A stretch of DNA of 64,000 bases, taken from NCBI GenBank assembly GCA_018829545.1, contig JAHJTX010000063.1, forward strand, positions 58,725 to 122,724. The letters are read 5' to 3'. The stretch comes from Bacteroidota bacterium. Its GTDB lineage: Bacteria; Bacteroidota; Ignavibacteria; Ignavibacteriales; Melioribacteraceae. Position numbers and translations under genes: made by a program. Shown here piece after piece: positions 55,723-64,000 of this stretch; within the stretch, counting starts at the first letter, position 1; every line of letters starts with the position of its first letter. The notes beneath the pieces were generated by a model. The model was not told where the DNA came from, did not search any database, and saw nothing but the letters and a program-made list of their open reading frames with translations.

Positions 55723-56739
55723 ATGATGAAACTTAAAATCACAATATATTTATTGCTCATAGCTTCGATATCGATGTTTGGTCAGAACATCACTAAATCC
55801 GGAACTACCGCGGCGCAATTTCTAAAAATTGGCGTTGGTTCTAGGGCGATTGGAATGGGCGGCGCTTTTACGGCAACAGCAGATGATTTTACAGCCTCCT
55901 ATTGGAATCCGGCTGGGCTTGCCGCTAACAAATCTAACGAAGCATTTTTTAATCATTCTAATTGGATTATGGATGTTAGTTTTGATTACGCAGGATTCGC
56001 AACGTACATTCCAGATGTTGGAACAATAGGCGCGTTTGTAAGCATATTAAATTCTATTGATGGCATGTTAGTCCGTACGGAAGAAGAACCCGAAGGCACC
56101 GGCGAAAAATTCGATGCAGGCGCAATGGCAATCGGTTTAAGCTATGCCAGAAATCTTACGGATAGATTCTCAATCGGATTCAATGCAAAGTACATTCGCG
56201 AGTATATTTGGCACGAATCTGCAACTGGTTTTGCTTTGGATGTCGGCGCTCTTTACAAAATTAATATTTTGAATGAATTTAGAATTGCCGCAAGCATTTC
56301 AAACTTTGGCACGAAGATGAAACTTGACGGACGCGACATTATGGAAATTAAGCAAGTCGGCGAAGCCGGGCAGGGAAATCTAATTAACTCATTCATCGAA
56401 TTAGAAGAATGGGATTTGCCGCTTCTGTTCAGATTTGGACTTGCTGCGGACGTTATAAAAACTGAGGATACCCGGTTAACTACTGCCATTGATGCCGTTC
56501 ATCCGAATGATCATACCGAGTATTTAAATACGGGCGTTGAATATTCATGGAACGAAATACTATTCGCACGCGCCGGTTATACGTCATTATTCGAAGTCGA
56601 TAGCGAGAAAGGTTATACTTTTGGGCTTGGCTTAAACTACAGAGTAATGCAATCTGTGCGGGTTATGATTGATTATGCTTACCAAGATATGGATAGACTC
56701 GGTTCGCTTCACTATCTATCATTTGGAATTAAATTTTAG
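55723..56739 (+). CDS. PorV/PorQ-like outer membrane beta-barrel protein
   Basis: The 338-residue protein has a signal peptide and begins the mature part with GTTAAQFLKIGVGSRAIGMG, then GAFTATADDFTASYWNPAGLA. This is the typical opening of the PorV/PorQ (UPF0164) family. Barrel strands follow and it ends in Phe (SFGIKF). PorV is a shuttle of the type IX secretion system that carries cargo to the attachment complex. The gene follows a T9SS-tailed cargo gene, which fits. Two adjacent ATG codons (55723 and 55726) share the AGGAG upstream. Confidence 0.88.
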   Translation: MMKLKITIYLLLIASISMFGQNITKSGTTAAQFLKIGVGSRAIGMGGAFTATADDFTASYWNPAGLAANKSNEAFFNHSNWIMDVSFDYAGFATYIPDVGTIGAFVSILNSIDGMLVRTEEEPEGTGEKFDAGAMAIGLSYARNLTDRFSIGFNAKYIREYIWHESATGFALDVGALYKINILNEFRIAASISNFGTKMKLDGRDIMEIKQVGEAGQGNLINSFIELEEWDLPLLFRFGLAADVIKTEDTRLTTAIDAVHPNDHTEYLNTGVEYSWNEILFARAGYTSLFEVDSEKGYTFGLGLNYRVMQSVRVMIDYAYQDMDRLGSLHYLSFGIKF

Positions 56740-56830
56740 TTCATACATCACTACATCTAACCTGCGAGCTAAATTCGCGGCTTAATTATTCACAAGTAAT
56801 TTCGGTCAACATTTTCTAAGAGTAAGTCAC

Positions 56831-59800
56831 ATGAAAAAAATATTACTAAAATCATTATGTGTCACATTTTTTTTAATAAGTGCGTATGGCTGCTCTGCGG
56901 TCACAACTGTTGAAGAAAAACCGCCGCTTACTTTTTTGGAACTTTCCGATCTTTACATGCAAAAATTTGAAGCCGGTGATTTTGGTTTTGAAATTCCAGC
57001 TTATTCAAAGGTAGAAAGCGTTGATCAGGAACCTGAAAACAATTTAATTCGGATAAAGACTAATAAGAGATTCAGTTACAGAGAGTTTAGAGAAGATGAT
57101 ATTGCTAAAATCTATAATGAAACTAAAAAATTATTCGGTCCCGCTTTCAGCAATTACTCATTCCGCATTGAAACGATGAATTTTCCGATTGAAGAATTTG
57201 TGCCGAACTTTTACCGAAGCGATAAAAAGAAATACGACAAAAGGAGAATGCCCTTTGCAGTTCAAGATCGGCCGAACCCAGTGACGAAAAATGTGAGCAA
57301 ACCAATTGAAATTACCAGCGGTCTAAACAATAGAAATATAGTTTTGTGGCATTCACATGGTTGGTATTATAATCATGAACTCGATAGATGGCTTTGGCAG
57401 AGAGCGCGTTTATTTCAAATGGTTGAAGACATAGGCACAATTTCTTTTACTCTGCCGTTTCTCGTTCCAATGCTGGAGAATGCCGGAGCAAATGTTTTTA
57501 TTCCGCGAGAAAGAGATACGCAGCTTCATGAGATAATTATTGATGATTTTGATGAGAGTAAAAATTACGTTGAGTACAGCAGCGGAAATATTGGCTGGAA
57601 GAACGGAGAGGGCAAAGCTTTTTCTGTCGGCAGTCCGCCTTATGCAGAAAATTTCAATCCATTCGAATCCGGTTCTTACAGAACTATTAAAACAAGTAAA
57701 GAGGAAAATGCCAGAGCAGAATATATTCCTTTAATTCCGGAAACGGGTGAATATGCAGTTTATATTTCATACAAGTCGCAGCAAAACTCCGCCGATAATG
57801 TTAATTACACGGTTTATCACAGCGGTGGTAATACAACTTTTTTGGTTAATCAGCAAATCGGAGGAGGAACTTGGATTTATCTCGGTACTTTCAAATTCTA
57901 TAATGGAAAGAACTCTGAAATTGGAAAAGTGGTTGTGTCAAATAAATTCACAGATGATGAGCATGCGATTACAACAGATGCAATTAAATTCGGCGGAGGA
58001 ATGTGCAATGTTCTTAGGAACGGCGCTGTAAGCGGCAGACCGAAATATGTTGAAGGTTCACGCTACTGGCTGCAGTTTGCGGGAATGCCCGACACGTTGG
58101 TTTATAATTTGAATGAGAACAAAAAAGATTATAATGACGATTATCAGAGCCGGGGAGAGTACGCAAATTATTTAGCCGGAGCGCCTTTTGGACCTAATAA
58201 GGATAGAAGCAAAGGCTTGGGAATTCCGATTGATGTTTCTCTTTCATTTCATACAGATGCGGGAATTACTAAAAACGATACCGTAATCGGAACTCTTTCT
58301 ATTTACAGCATTTTGGATGCGGACTCGAATTTAGTTTTCCCCGATGGAATGTCGCGCATTGCAAACAGGGATTTGGCTGATATTCTTCAAACACAGCTTG
58401 TTGATGATATACGCGCAAAGTACGATCCCGTTTGGAACCGCAGGCAATTAATGGAAGCTCAATACAGCGAAGCTGCGCGTCCCAATATGCCTTCTGTTTT
58501 GCTTGAACTTTTATCGCATCAGAATTTGTTGGATTGTAAGTTTATGCTTGACCCTAATTTTAGATTTGATGTTTCGAGGTCAATTTATAAATCGTTCTTA
58601 AAATTTATTTCCGCTCAAAATGGTTTTAATTTCACCGTGCAGCCATTGCCAATAACTCATCTCACGATTGAAAAAGCTGGTGCGAATTCTGTTAAAATAT
58701 CATGGCAGCCTAAAAGCGACCCAGTGGAGCCAACGGCTGAACCAAGTTCATATATTCTTTACAAACGAATAAACAATAACGGATTCGATAACGGCACCGC
58801 TGTTGATAAAAATGAAATTGTAATTGACAATTTGAGTTCAGAAAATATTTACAGTTTCAAAGTAACGGCTGTGAACCCTGGCGGAGAAAGTTTTCCATCG
58901 GAAATTCTTTCCGTCCATTTGAATAAAAAAACTGAACCGATTCTAATTGTAAATGGATTTGACAGAGTTGCACCGCCGGCTTCTGTAAATACACCTGAGT
59001 TTGCAGGATTTCTTGACTTTGTGGATATGGGCGTGCCTTTCGGATATGATTTGAGTTACACCGGAAGTCAGCATAATTTTAATCCAAACTCACAATGGGC
59101 TACTGATGATATACCCGGACACGGCGCGAGTTATGCAGATCAAGAGACTAAAAAAATTGCGGGCAATACTTTTGACTTTTCCTTTATCCACGGTACGTCA
59201 TTTAAAGAATTGGGTTATTCATTCGTTTCCGTTTCGGACGAATCCGTATTTGACGGTTTTATTGATTTGAATAAATACACGTTTGTTGATTTGATACTCG
59301 GCGAAGAGAAAAAAACTAAGTGGCAAAAACCAATAGCTGATACTCTCAACGGAATTCAATTCGAAGCATTCCCGGCAAAGTTTCAAGATATTCTGAAGAA
59401 TTATTTTGCAAAAGGCGGTAAGTTATTTGTATCCGGAGCTTACGCTGCCAGCGATCTATTTTCCGGAACAAAAAAAGATTCGATGAATGTTAAATTCGCT
59501 AAAGATGTATTGAAATATAAACTTGATTCCGATCATGCTGTTAAGAACGGTAAAGTGATTGCAATCAATAAGTTTCTACCGGAGAATTTTGAGATTGAAT
59601 TCAATACTGAATTAAATGATAAAATATATAAAGTGGAAGCGCCCGATGCCGTTGGTCCTGTTAAAGGCACTGGAAGCGAAACTCTGCTTAGATATAAGGA
59701 AAATTTATACAGCGCAGCTATTGGATATAACATGGATTATGGAGTTGTTGCATTCGGGTTCCCTTTTGAAACAGTAGTATCCGAAGCATCAAGAAATTTA

Positions 59801-59839
59801 ATTATGAAAGCTGTATTGGACTATCTATCGATTAAATAA
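56831..59839 (+). CDS. Envelope Amidase_3-type protein with an inserted golvesin-like domain
   Basis: The 1002-residue protein has an N-terminal signal with a possible lipoprotein Cys (C21 in ISAYGC). An N-acetylmuramoyl-L-alanine amidase fold is split in two. The first part is near 165-235 (VLWHSHGWYYNHELDRW with the first zinc His and a likely Glu). The second is near 470-600 (LSFHTDAG with the second His; PSVLLELLSHQN with the last Glu). Between them (about 240-395) lies a golvesin C-terminal-like beta domain (YIPLIPETGEYAVYISYKS, TWIYLGTFKF, TDAIKFGGG). An FN3 domain (about 620-700) and a 300-residue C-terminal part follow. Two further cell-wall genes lie downstream. Confidence 0.85.
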   Translation: MKKILLKSLCVTFFLISAYGCSAVTTVEEKPPLTFLELSDLYMQKFEAGDFGFEIPAYSKVESVDQEPENNLIRIKTNKRFSYREFREDDIAKIYNETKKLFGPAFSNYSFRIETMNFPIEEFVPNFYRSDKKKYDKRRMPFAVQDRPNPVTKNVSKPIEITSGLNNRNIVLWHSHGWYYNHELDRWLWQRARLFQMVEDIGTISFTLPFLVPMLENAGANVFIPRERDTQLHEIIIDDFDESKNYVEYSSGNIGWKNGEGKAFSVGSPPYAENFNPFESGSYRTIKTSKEENARAEYIPLIPETGEYAVYISYKSQQNSADNVNYTVYHSGGNTTFLVNQQIGGGTWIYLGTFKFYNGKNSEIGKVVVSNKFTDDEHAITTDAIKFGGGMCNVLRNGAVSGRPKYVEGSRYWLQFAGMPDTLVYNLNENKKDYNDDYQSRGEYANYLAGAPFGPNKDRSKGLGIPIDVSLSFHTDAGITKNDTVIGTLSIYSILDADSNLVFPDGMSRIANRDLADILQTQLVDDIRAKYDPVWNRRQLMEAQYSEAARPNMPSVLLELLSHQNLLDCKFMLDPNFRFDVSRSIYKSFLKFISAQNGFNFTVQPLPITHLTIEKAGANSVKISWQPKSDPVEPTAEPSSYILYKRINNNGFDNGTAVDKNEIVIDNLSSENIYSFKVTAVNPGGESFPSEILSVHLNKKTEPILIVNGFDRVAPPASVNTPEFAGFLDFVDMGVPFGYDLSYTGSQHNFNPNSQWATDDIPGHGASYADQETKKIAGNTFDFSFIHGTSFKELGYSFVSVSDESVFDGFIDLNKYTFVDLILGEEKKTKWQKPIADTLNGIQFEAFPAKFQDILKNYFAKGGKLFVSGAYAASDLFSGTKKDSMNVKFAKDVLKYKLDSDHAVKNGKVIAINKFLPENFEIEFNTELNDKIYKVEAPDAVGPVKGTGSETLLRYKENLYSAAIGYNMDYGVVAFGFPFETVVSEASRNLIMKAVLDYLSIK

Positions 59840-59851
59840 AAGGAAAGTGAA

Positions 59852-61312
59852 TTGAAAGGTTTTTTTCTTCTATTATTTTTGAGCATTAATACTTTTTCCC
59901 AAAATGTTAAGTTGACTGAGCTAGTGAGCGATCATCAAAATTCTTCAGCTTTGAAAAATGCCCAATGGAGTGTTTACGCAGAGTACGCTGATAGTAGAAA
60001 AAGTATAATCGATCATAATTCCCAATTTGCTCTTGCTCCCGCCTCGGGTCTAAAATTATTTACTACTGCAGCGGCTTTGGAGTTGCTTGGTCCGGATTAT
60101 AAGTTTTACACCAAACTTTTTACAAATGGAAAAATTAAAAGTGGAACTCTATTAGGAGACATTGTTTTGGTAGCAGGCGGCGATCCGACTTTTGGTTCAG
60201 ATTTAGTCCCTGGTTCAAAATCTCTTAAGGATGTTATTTCTCTAATTACAGATGCAGTCTTCAATGCAGGTATAAAAAACATTAAAGGGAATATCGTTGT
60301 TCTCGATACTTTGTTCGACACATACAGAATACCCGGCGGATGGAATTGGATTGATATAGGCAATTATTACGGCGCTTCAATTACCGGCATGACCATCAAT
60401 GATAATCTTTATCAATTGTTTTTTAAGCCGGGAAACAAAGTTACTGAGCTTGCTGAAGTATTACGAACTGAACCGGAGGTGCCTGGTTTAACTTTTACAA
60501 ATTATATGAAAACGGGAAGAGTCGGTTCGGGCGATAACGGATATATTTATGCAGCTCCTTTTCAATTTAATGCAACGTTAAGAGGAACAATTCCTGCGGG
60601 CGTTGAGGAGTTTTCAATTAAAGGTGCAATTCCTGATCCGCCCTTGTTTGCCGCACAGTTGTTGAAATCTGAATTAGAAAAGAGCGGTATCAAAATCAGT
60701 GGTAATGCAGAAGTTATAAATTCAGACTATTCTTTGAGGGATGCCGGTTTAATTTATACTCATGAATCGCCGCCGGTAAAGGATATAGTTTTTATAGTGA
60801 ACAAGAAAAGTTTTAATCTATACGCCGAACATTTACTGAGAGCGATTGCAACAAAGAACTCTAAAAAGGGTAGTTTCTATGAAGGCGCTGATATCATAAA
60901 AGAATTTCTTAAGAAGAACGGTATTACCACAGATGGGTTTGATTTGTCAGATGGAAGCGGTCTCTCAAGATCGAATACAATCACCACAAAAATGATGGTC
61001 GAGCTTTTAAATAAAATTAGGGCAAAAAAATATTTTAGCGATTTTTACAACTCACTTGGGATCGTTGGCGATACCAGCGATATTAGTTCTTATAGAAATA
61101 TGGGAATAGGAACAGAGCTTGAAAGAAATGCTAGAATTAAATCCGGCGTTATTAACCGTGTTCGAGGTTATTCAGGTTATCTTCGTGATAAAAAGGAAAG
61201 ATTAATTATTTTCTCTATGATTGCAAATAATTTCTCTGGGTCGGGTAGCGGGATAAGTAATATTCACAAGGAATTAATGATTGAATTGGCAAAATTGGGA
61301 AGCGGAGAATAA
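59852..61312 (+). CDS. dacB: D-alanyl-D-alanine carboxypeptidase/endopeptidase (S13, PBP4 type)
   Basis: The 486-residue protein has a signal peptide (GFFLLLFLSINTFSQ) and the three penicillin-binding motifs. SxxK is APASGLKLFTTAAALELLG (near residue 65), SxN is SDGSGLSRSN (about 370) and KTG appears as KSG in RIKSGVINRVRGYSGYL. It trims or cuts peptide cross-links of peptidoglycan. The start is TTG at 59852, backed by AGGAAAG upstream. It follows the amidase by 12 bases and the DUF1460 gene follows without a gap. Confidence 0.95.
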   Translation: MKGFFLLLFLSINTFSQNVKLTELVSDHQNSSALKNAQWSVYAEYADSRKSIIDHNSQFALAPASGLKLFTTAAALELLGPDYKFYTKLFTNGKIKSGTLLGDIVLVAGGDPTFGSDLVPGSKSLKDVISLITDAVFNAGIKNIKGNIVVLDTLFDTYRIPGGWNWIDIGNYYGASITGMTINDNLYQLFFKPGNKVTELAEVLRTEPEVPGLTFTNYMKTGRVGSGDNGYIYAAPFQFNATLRGTIPAGVEEFSIKGAIPDPPLFAAQLLKSELEKSGIKISGNAEVINSDYSLRDAGLIYTHESPPVKDIVFIVNKKSFNLYAEHLLRAIATKNSKKGSFYEGADIIKEFLKKNGITTDGFDLSDGSGLSRSNTITTKMMVELLNKIRAKKYFSDFYNSLGIVGDTSDISSYRNMGIGTELERNARIKSGVINRVRGYSGYLRDKKERLIIFSMIANNFSGSGSGISNIHKELMIELAKLGSGE

Positions 61313-62185
61313 ATGAAAAGAATAATTTTCGTAACAATTGTGTGCGGACTTACATTGACGATGTTCGCCCAGCAGAAAAAAATATATGAGATGAGTAATA
61401 GTGAAATTGACGTTATGCTGCGCGAACAAAGTAAAAAGCAGACGACAATCACAGAGAAAATGAATTATTATTCATCATTGTTCATTGGAATGCCGTATAA
61501 TTTAACGTGTGCAGGTGACGGTCCTTACGCTTTGTTGGAAACTGAGCCAATGGTAAATTTTAAGCAGACAAACTGTATGTTGTATTGCGAGCATGTACTT
61601 GCACTTTCAATTTCCGACAGTTGGGATAATTTTTTTAATAATCTTCAACAGATAAGGTACAAAGACGGAATAATCGGGATGCGGACGAGAAATCATTATA
61701 CTATGGCTGATTGGATGCCGGAAAATAATTGGCTTCTGGATGATGTATCTGGAATTGTTGGAGGTGAATTTAGTAAGCAAATCACCCGCACAATCTCTCA
61801 TAAAAAATTCTTTGAAGGTAAGGGAATTGATGATTTGCGCTACGTGCTTCCTGATAGAGAAATTACAATCGACTATGTTGCTTTTGCAAGTATGAGCAAA
61901 GTTAAACAGAACATTAAAGATGGCGATATTGCGGCAATCCTTTTTGCGAAGCTTGATAACATCTTTTCTGCTCATATGATAATGATGATTGTTAAAGACG
62001 GTAAGTTAATTGTTCGTGAATCTTCGAATAGCAAGATGACTACTTTCGATACACCTTTTGACGAATGGCTGAAGAAGTATGAAAAGTCGGAAAAATATAT
62101 GGGCATTTCGTTAATGCGCGTTAAAGATGAATTAAATGTTCCCGGTAAAATTATTCTGCCTTGGGAAATTGCAGGAATGAAATAA
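61313..62185 (+). CDS. DUF1460 N-acetylmuramoyl-L-alanine amidase-like protein
   Basis: The 290-residue exported protein has a signal peptide (IIFVTIVCGLTLTMFAQ). It shows the DUF1460 pattern: YYSSLFIGMPYNLTCAGDGP, QTNCMLYCEHVLALS with the likely nucleophile Cys, and GMRTRNHYTMADWMPEN with the likely His. The family has an NlpC/P60-like fold and is associated with cleavage of muropeptides. ATG directly follows the dacB stop, so three peptidoglycan enzymes form one transcript. Confidence 0.88.
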   Translation: MKRIIFVTIVCGLTLTMFAQQKKIYEMSNSEIDVMLREQSKKQTTITEKMNYYSSLFIGMPYNLTCAGDGPYALLETEPMVNFKQTNCMLYCEHVLALSISDSWDNFFNNLQQIRYKDGIIGMRTRNHYTMADWMPENNWLLDDVSGIVGGEFSKQITRTISHKKFFEGKGIDDLRYVLPDREITIDYVAFASMSKVKQNIKDGDIAAILFAKLDNIFSAHMIMMIVKDGKLIVRESSNSKMTTFDTPFDEWLKKYEKSEKYMGISLMRVKDELNVPGKIILPWEIAGMK

Positions 62186-62193
62186 AATAAATT

Positions 62194-62230
62194 CTTAGTG
62201 TAACTTAGTGAAGAACTTGTGAACTTAGTG
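62194..62230. repeat. Short CTTAGTG repeats in the DUF1460-permease gap
   Basis: CTTAGTG occurs at 62194-62200, 62204-62210 and 62224-62230, followed by an A-rich run and AACCGCGAAGGTAGCGAAG. The layout resembles a dispersed intergenic repeat, but one copy in this window cannot prove it. Confidence 0.45.
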
Positions 62231-62276
62231 GTAAAAAAAAGAGAATTAACCGCGAAGGTAGCGAAGTTGAAAAAAT

Positions 62277-63638
62277 ATGCTGCAACCAAAACGCCAGCTT
62301 AATTTAACTCAGACTTCTTCAATTATTATTGGACAAGTAATCGGCTCGGGGATATTTATAAATGTTCCTATTGTCGCCCATATTGCCGGCAGTCCATTCA
62401 TTGCCGTTCTAATCTGGTTTCTTGGCGGATTGATTTGGATTCCCCAAATCATGATTCTCGCAGAGATGGGAACAGCGTATCCCGATCAAGGCGGACCTTA
62501 TCACTATATCCATAAAGCAGGCTCCCCGTTTTTAGCTTTCATGTACACGTGGACGGCTTTTCTTACAAGCGATACTCCCACTTTAACAATTATTGGTTTG
62601 CTCGCCGCGGACGCTCTTTCATATTTCTTTCCATCCTTGATTGATCCGCTGCAAGCAAAGATTTTTGCCGCTGTTATGATAATCGCTTTCTCTGCGCTTC
62701 AATATAGAAGCGTTAAAACGGGAAGCAACGTTCAAGTATTTCTCACGATCTCAAAACTGCTTCCATTAATAGCCGTTATTTTAATTGGAATATTTTTCTT
62801 GAATTCAGGTAATCTTTCGGGATTTTCAGTTTTTCAAACTGCAGAAGGCGAATCTATAAATTGGGGAATAATTACAGCGGGTATAGCGGCAACCGTTTGG
62901 GCTTATGCGGGATTCTTGAATATTTTATACACCGCAGGCGAAGTCAAAAATCCTACAAAGGTTTTACCAAAGGCGATGATCGGCTCGGTTTTATTTGTCA
63001 TGGCTGCATATATACTTGTAAGTTTATTTACTTCTGCAATTGTTCCTTTCAACGAACTTATTGCTGTTGAAGAAGGAAAATTTATAAATCCATTTGCCTA
63101 CCTGCCAAATATTTCGATTTATGCGGGAGCTTTATTTGCGGTAGCAGTTTTTATTTCTATGCTCGGTGTAATGAATTCATCAGTTATTACGCAGCCGCGC
63201 CTTCCTTTTGCAATGGCTAGAGATGGTCTATTCTTTAAAACATTCGGTCACCTTCATCCAAAATTTTTAACGCCGGACTATTCGATAATTATACAAGGAA
63301 TATTTGCGATTGTCCTTTTTTCAATCGGGGATCTCGGAGACTTACTTGGTTACTTTACGCTTTCCTACGTACTGCAAAATTTATTAGTCTACGCATCAAT
63401 CTTTTCATTAAGAAGAAAAACAGATTATAAACCGGTCTATAAATCTCCCGCTTGGATGTTCATGGCTGTATTTTCTGTGCTCGTTCAATTGTATCTTGCT
63501 TACGGTACAATTATGGCGTTTCCGCTTGGAGGATTATTGGCGTGCATTACATTAATTCTAACCGGTCTTCCATTCTATTTCTATTTTCAAAAGAGAAGAA
63601 AAGATGGAATGGTCTTTCAGAATACTGACGAACAATAA
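62277..63638 (+). CDS. Amino acid permease (APC family)
   Basis: The 453-residue protein has about twelve membrane helices. The APC signature in helix 1 is SIIIGQVIGSGIFINVP, and a conserved GIAATVWAYAGFLNI lies in helix 6 with the unwound-helix pattern. A loop with TQPRLPFAMARDGLF follows helix 8. It should import or exchange amino acids or related amines. The substrate cannot be read from the sequence. A strong terminator-like hairpin lies 25 bases after the stop. Confidence 0.92.
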   Translation: MLQPKRQLNLTQTSSIIIGQVIGSGIFINVPIVAHIAGSPFIAVLIWFLGGLIWIPQIMILAEMGTAYPDQGGPYHYIHKAGSPFLAFMYTWTAFLTSDTPTLTIIGLLAADALSYFFPSLIDPLQAKIFAAVMIIAFSALQYRSVKTGSNVQVFLTISKLLPLIAVILIGIFFLNSGNLSGFSVFQTAEGESINWGIITAGIAATVWAYAGFLNILYTAGEVKNPTKVLPKAMIGSVLFVMAAYILVSLFTSAIVPFNELIAVEEGKFINPFAYLPNISIYAGALFAVAVFISMLGVMNSSVITQPRLPFAMARDGLFFKTFGHLHPKFLTPDYSIIIQGIFAIVLFSIGDLGDLLGYFTLSYVLQNLLVYASIFSLRRKTDYKPVYKSPAWMFMAVFSVLVQLYLAYGTIMAFPLGGLLACITLILTGLPFYFYFQKRRKDGMVFQNTDEQ

Positions 63639-63662
63639 TGATTTATTATAATGGTATGATAT

Positions 63663-63713
63663 AAATTCCCGAAGTCTGCCGCACAATGTTGGGAATTTAG
63701 ACTTCGGGAATTT
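63663..63713 (+). terminator. Strong hairpin after the permease gene
   Basis: AAATTCCCGAAGTCT (63663-63677) and AGACTTCGGGAATTT (63699-63713) form a perfect 15-base stem with a 21-base loop. It lies 25 bases after the permease stop. It lacks a long T-run, so it may be a terminator or an mRNA-protecting structure, and it could act in both directions. Confidence 0.6.
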
Positions 63714-63723
63714 GGAAACCCAT

Positions 63724-63827
63724 AAATTATTTGAGTAGCAGTCCCGATATAAAGAATGCGGGATTACTTTCGCAGTAATAAATTACTTCAAAAGCAGCCC
63801 CGCTAAAAAGAATGCGGGACTGCATAA
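63724..63827. repeat. Two tandem copies of a ~56-base hairpin-containing repeat
   Basis: Copy 1 starts at 63724 and copy 2 at 63780. Both read AAATTA, then about 11 bases, then AGCAGYCCCG, a short spacer, AAGAATGCGGGA. Each forms a small hairpin (TCCCG with CGGGA; GCAG.CCCGC with GCGGG.CTGC). On the minus strand both read as PAFF..GLLLK and a TAA stop. The copies follow the stop of the T9SS gene, whose own last codons (LLLK-stop) they resemble. Confidence 0.7.
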
Positions 63828-63829
63828 TT

Positions 63830-64000
63830 TTATTTAAGCAGCAGCATCTTACGGCTTTGAGAGAATTCATTTACTTTTAGCGTGTATATGTAAACGCCGC
63901 TGGGTAACCCGCTGCCGTTAAATATTACCTCATGTTCACCCGCAGACATTGGCGCATCAACAAGAGTTTGAACTTCTCTGCCGAGGATATCATAAACTTC
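63830..64000 (-). CDS. C-terminal end of a T9SS cargo protein (5' part beyond window)
   Basis: The last 56 codons and a TAA stop (63830-63832) are visible on the minus strand. The translation runs EVYDILGREVQTLVD, then GSGLPSGVYIYTLKV, ending SRKMLLLK. This is a standard type IX secretion sorting domain, so the protein should be exported across the outer membrane and anchored or released. The frame is open to the window edge; the functional part is not visible. Confidence 0.88.
   Translation of the reverse strand, partial: EVYDILGREVQTLVDAPMSAGEHEVIFNGSGLPSGVYIYTLKVNEFSQSRKMLLLK

Overview
The window reads as chromosomal DNA of a Gram-negative member of the FCB group, most likely an Ignavibacteria/Melioribacter-like organism. 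This is inferred from gene content, not from a marker gene. The supporting signs are type IX secretion C-terminal sorting domains (NYPNPFNP-type), a PorV/PorQ-like outer membrane protein, a CarboxypepD_reg-TonB receptor, a DUF1460 protein, lipid A genes and AT-rich intergenic DNA. Some genes carry TAnnTTTG elements of the Bacteroidota promoter type upstream. There is no rRNA, tRNA, CRISPR array, insertion sequence, integrase or phage gene that I can see.

Layout. 1-2.45 kb (+): the end of an MsbA-like ABC exporter, NAD kinase and a thioredoxin-fold lipoprotein or exported protein. 2.5-6.3 kb (-): a compact four-gene operon of two Ddl-like ATP-grasp ligases, a GNAT and a lysine 2,3-aminomutase-type radical SAM enzyme. 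This is the best candidate here for an undescribed pathway. 6.4-27.7 kb (-): mostly housekeeping genes: recG, gpsA-plsY, ispD-queA, ppdK, a lipid A block (lpxB, a DUF374 acyltransferase, lpxK) behind an ICMT-like methyltransferase and a HAD phosphatase, smc preceded by a GH2-like membrane protein, then mrp-nifU(C)-tpiA. 28-31.3 kb (+): an iron block with a membrane-anchored DtxR-FeoA fusion and a FeoB split into separate GTPase and membrane proteins. 31.25-37 kb (-): ppk1, dCMP deaminase, a sensor histidine kinase, purA and a STAS protein.

37.3-46.2 kb (+) is a signalling island: an ECF sigma factor, a membrane-anchored protein of unknown function, three SpoIIE-type PP2C phosphatases with different sensory N-termini, a STAS antagonist and an RsbW-like kinase. 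It has all the parts of a partner-switching circuit with three separate inputs. A pure hexanucleotide repeat follows. Next comes a secreted FG-GAP propeller protein with a T9SS tail and a RimJ-like GNAT (-).

49.3-63.6 kb (+) is a cell-envelope region: TonB-dependent receptor, a 1189-residue secreted protein and a PorV-like protein; then three peptidoglycan enzymes (an Amidase_3 interrupted by a golvesin-type domain, a PBP4/DacB-type carboxypeptidase and a DUF1460 protein); then an APC permease. The last 170 bases hold the tail of another T9SS cargo gene on the minus strand, preceded by tandem repeats that resemble its own last codons.
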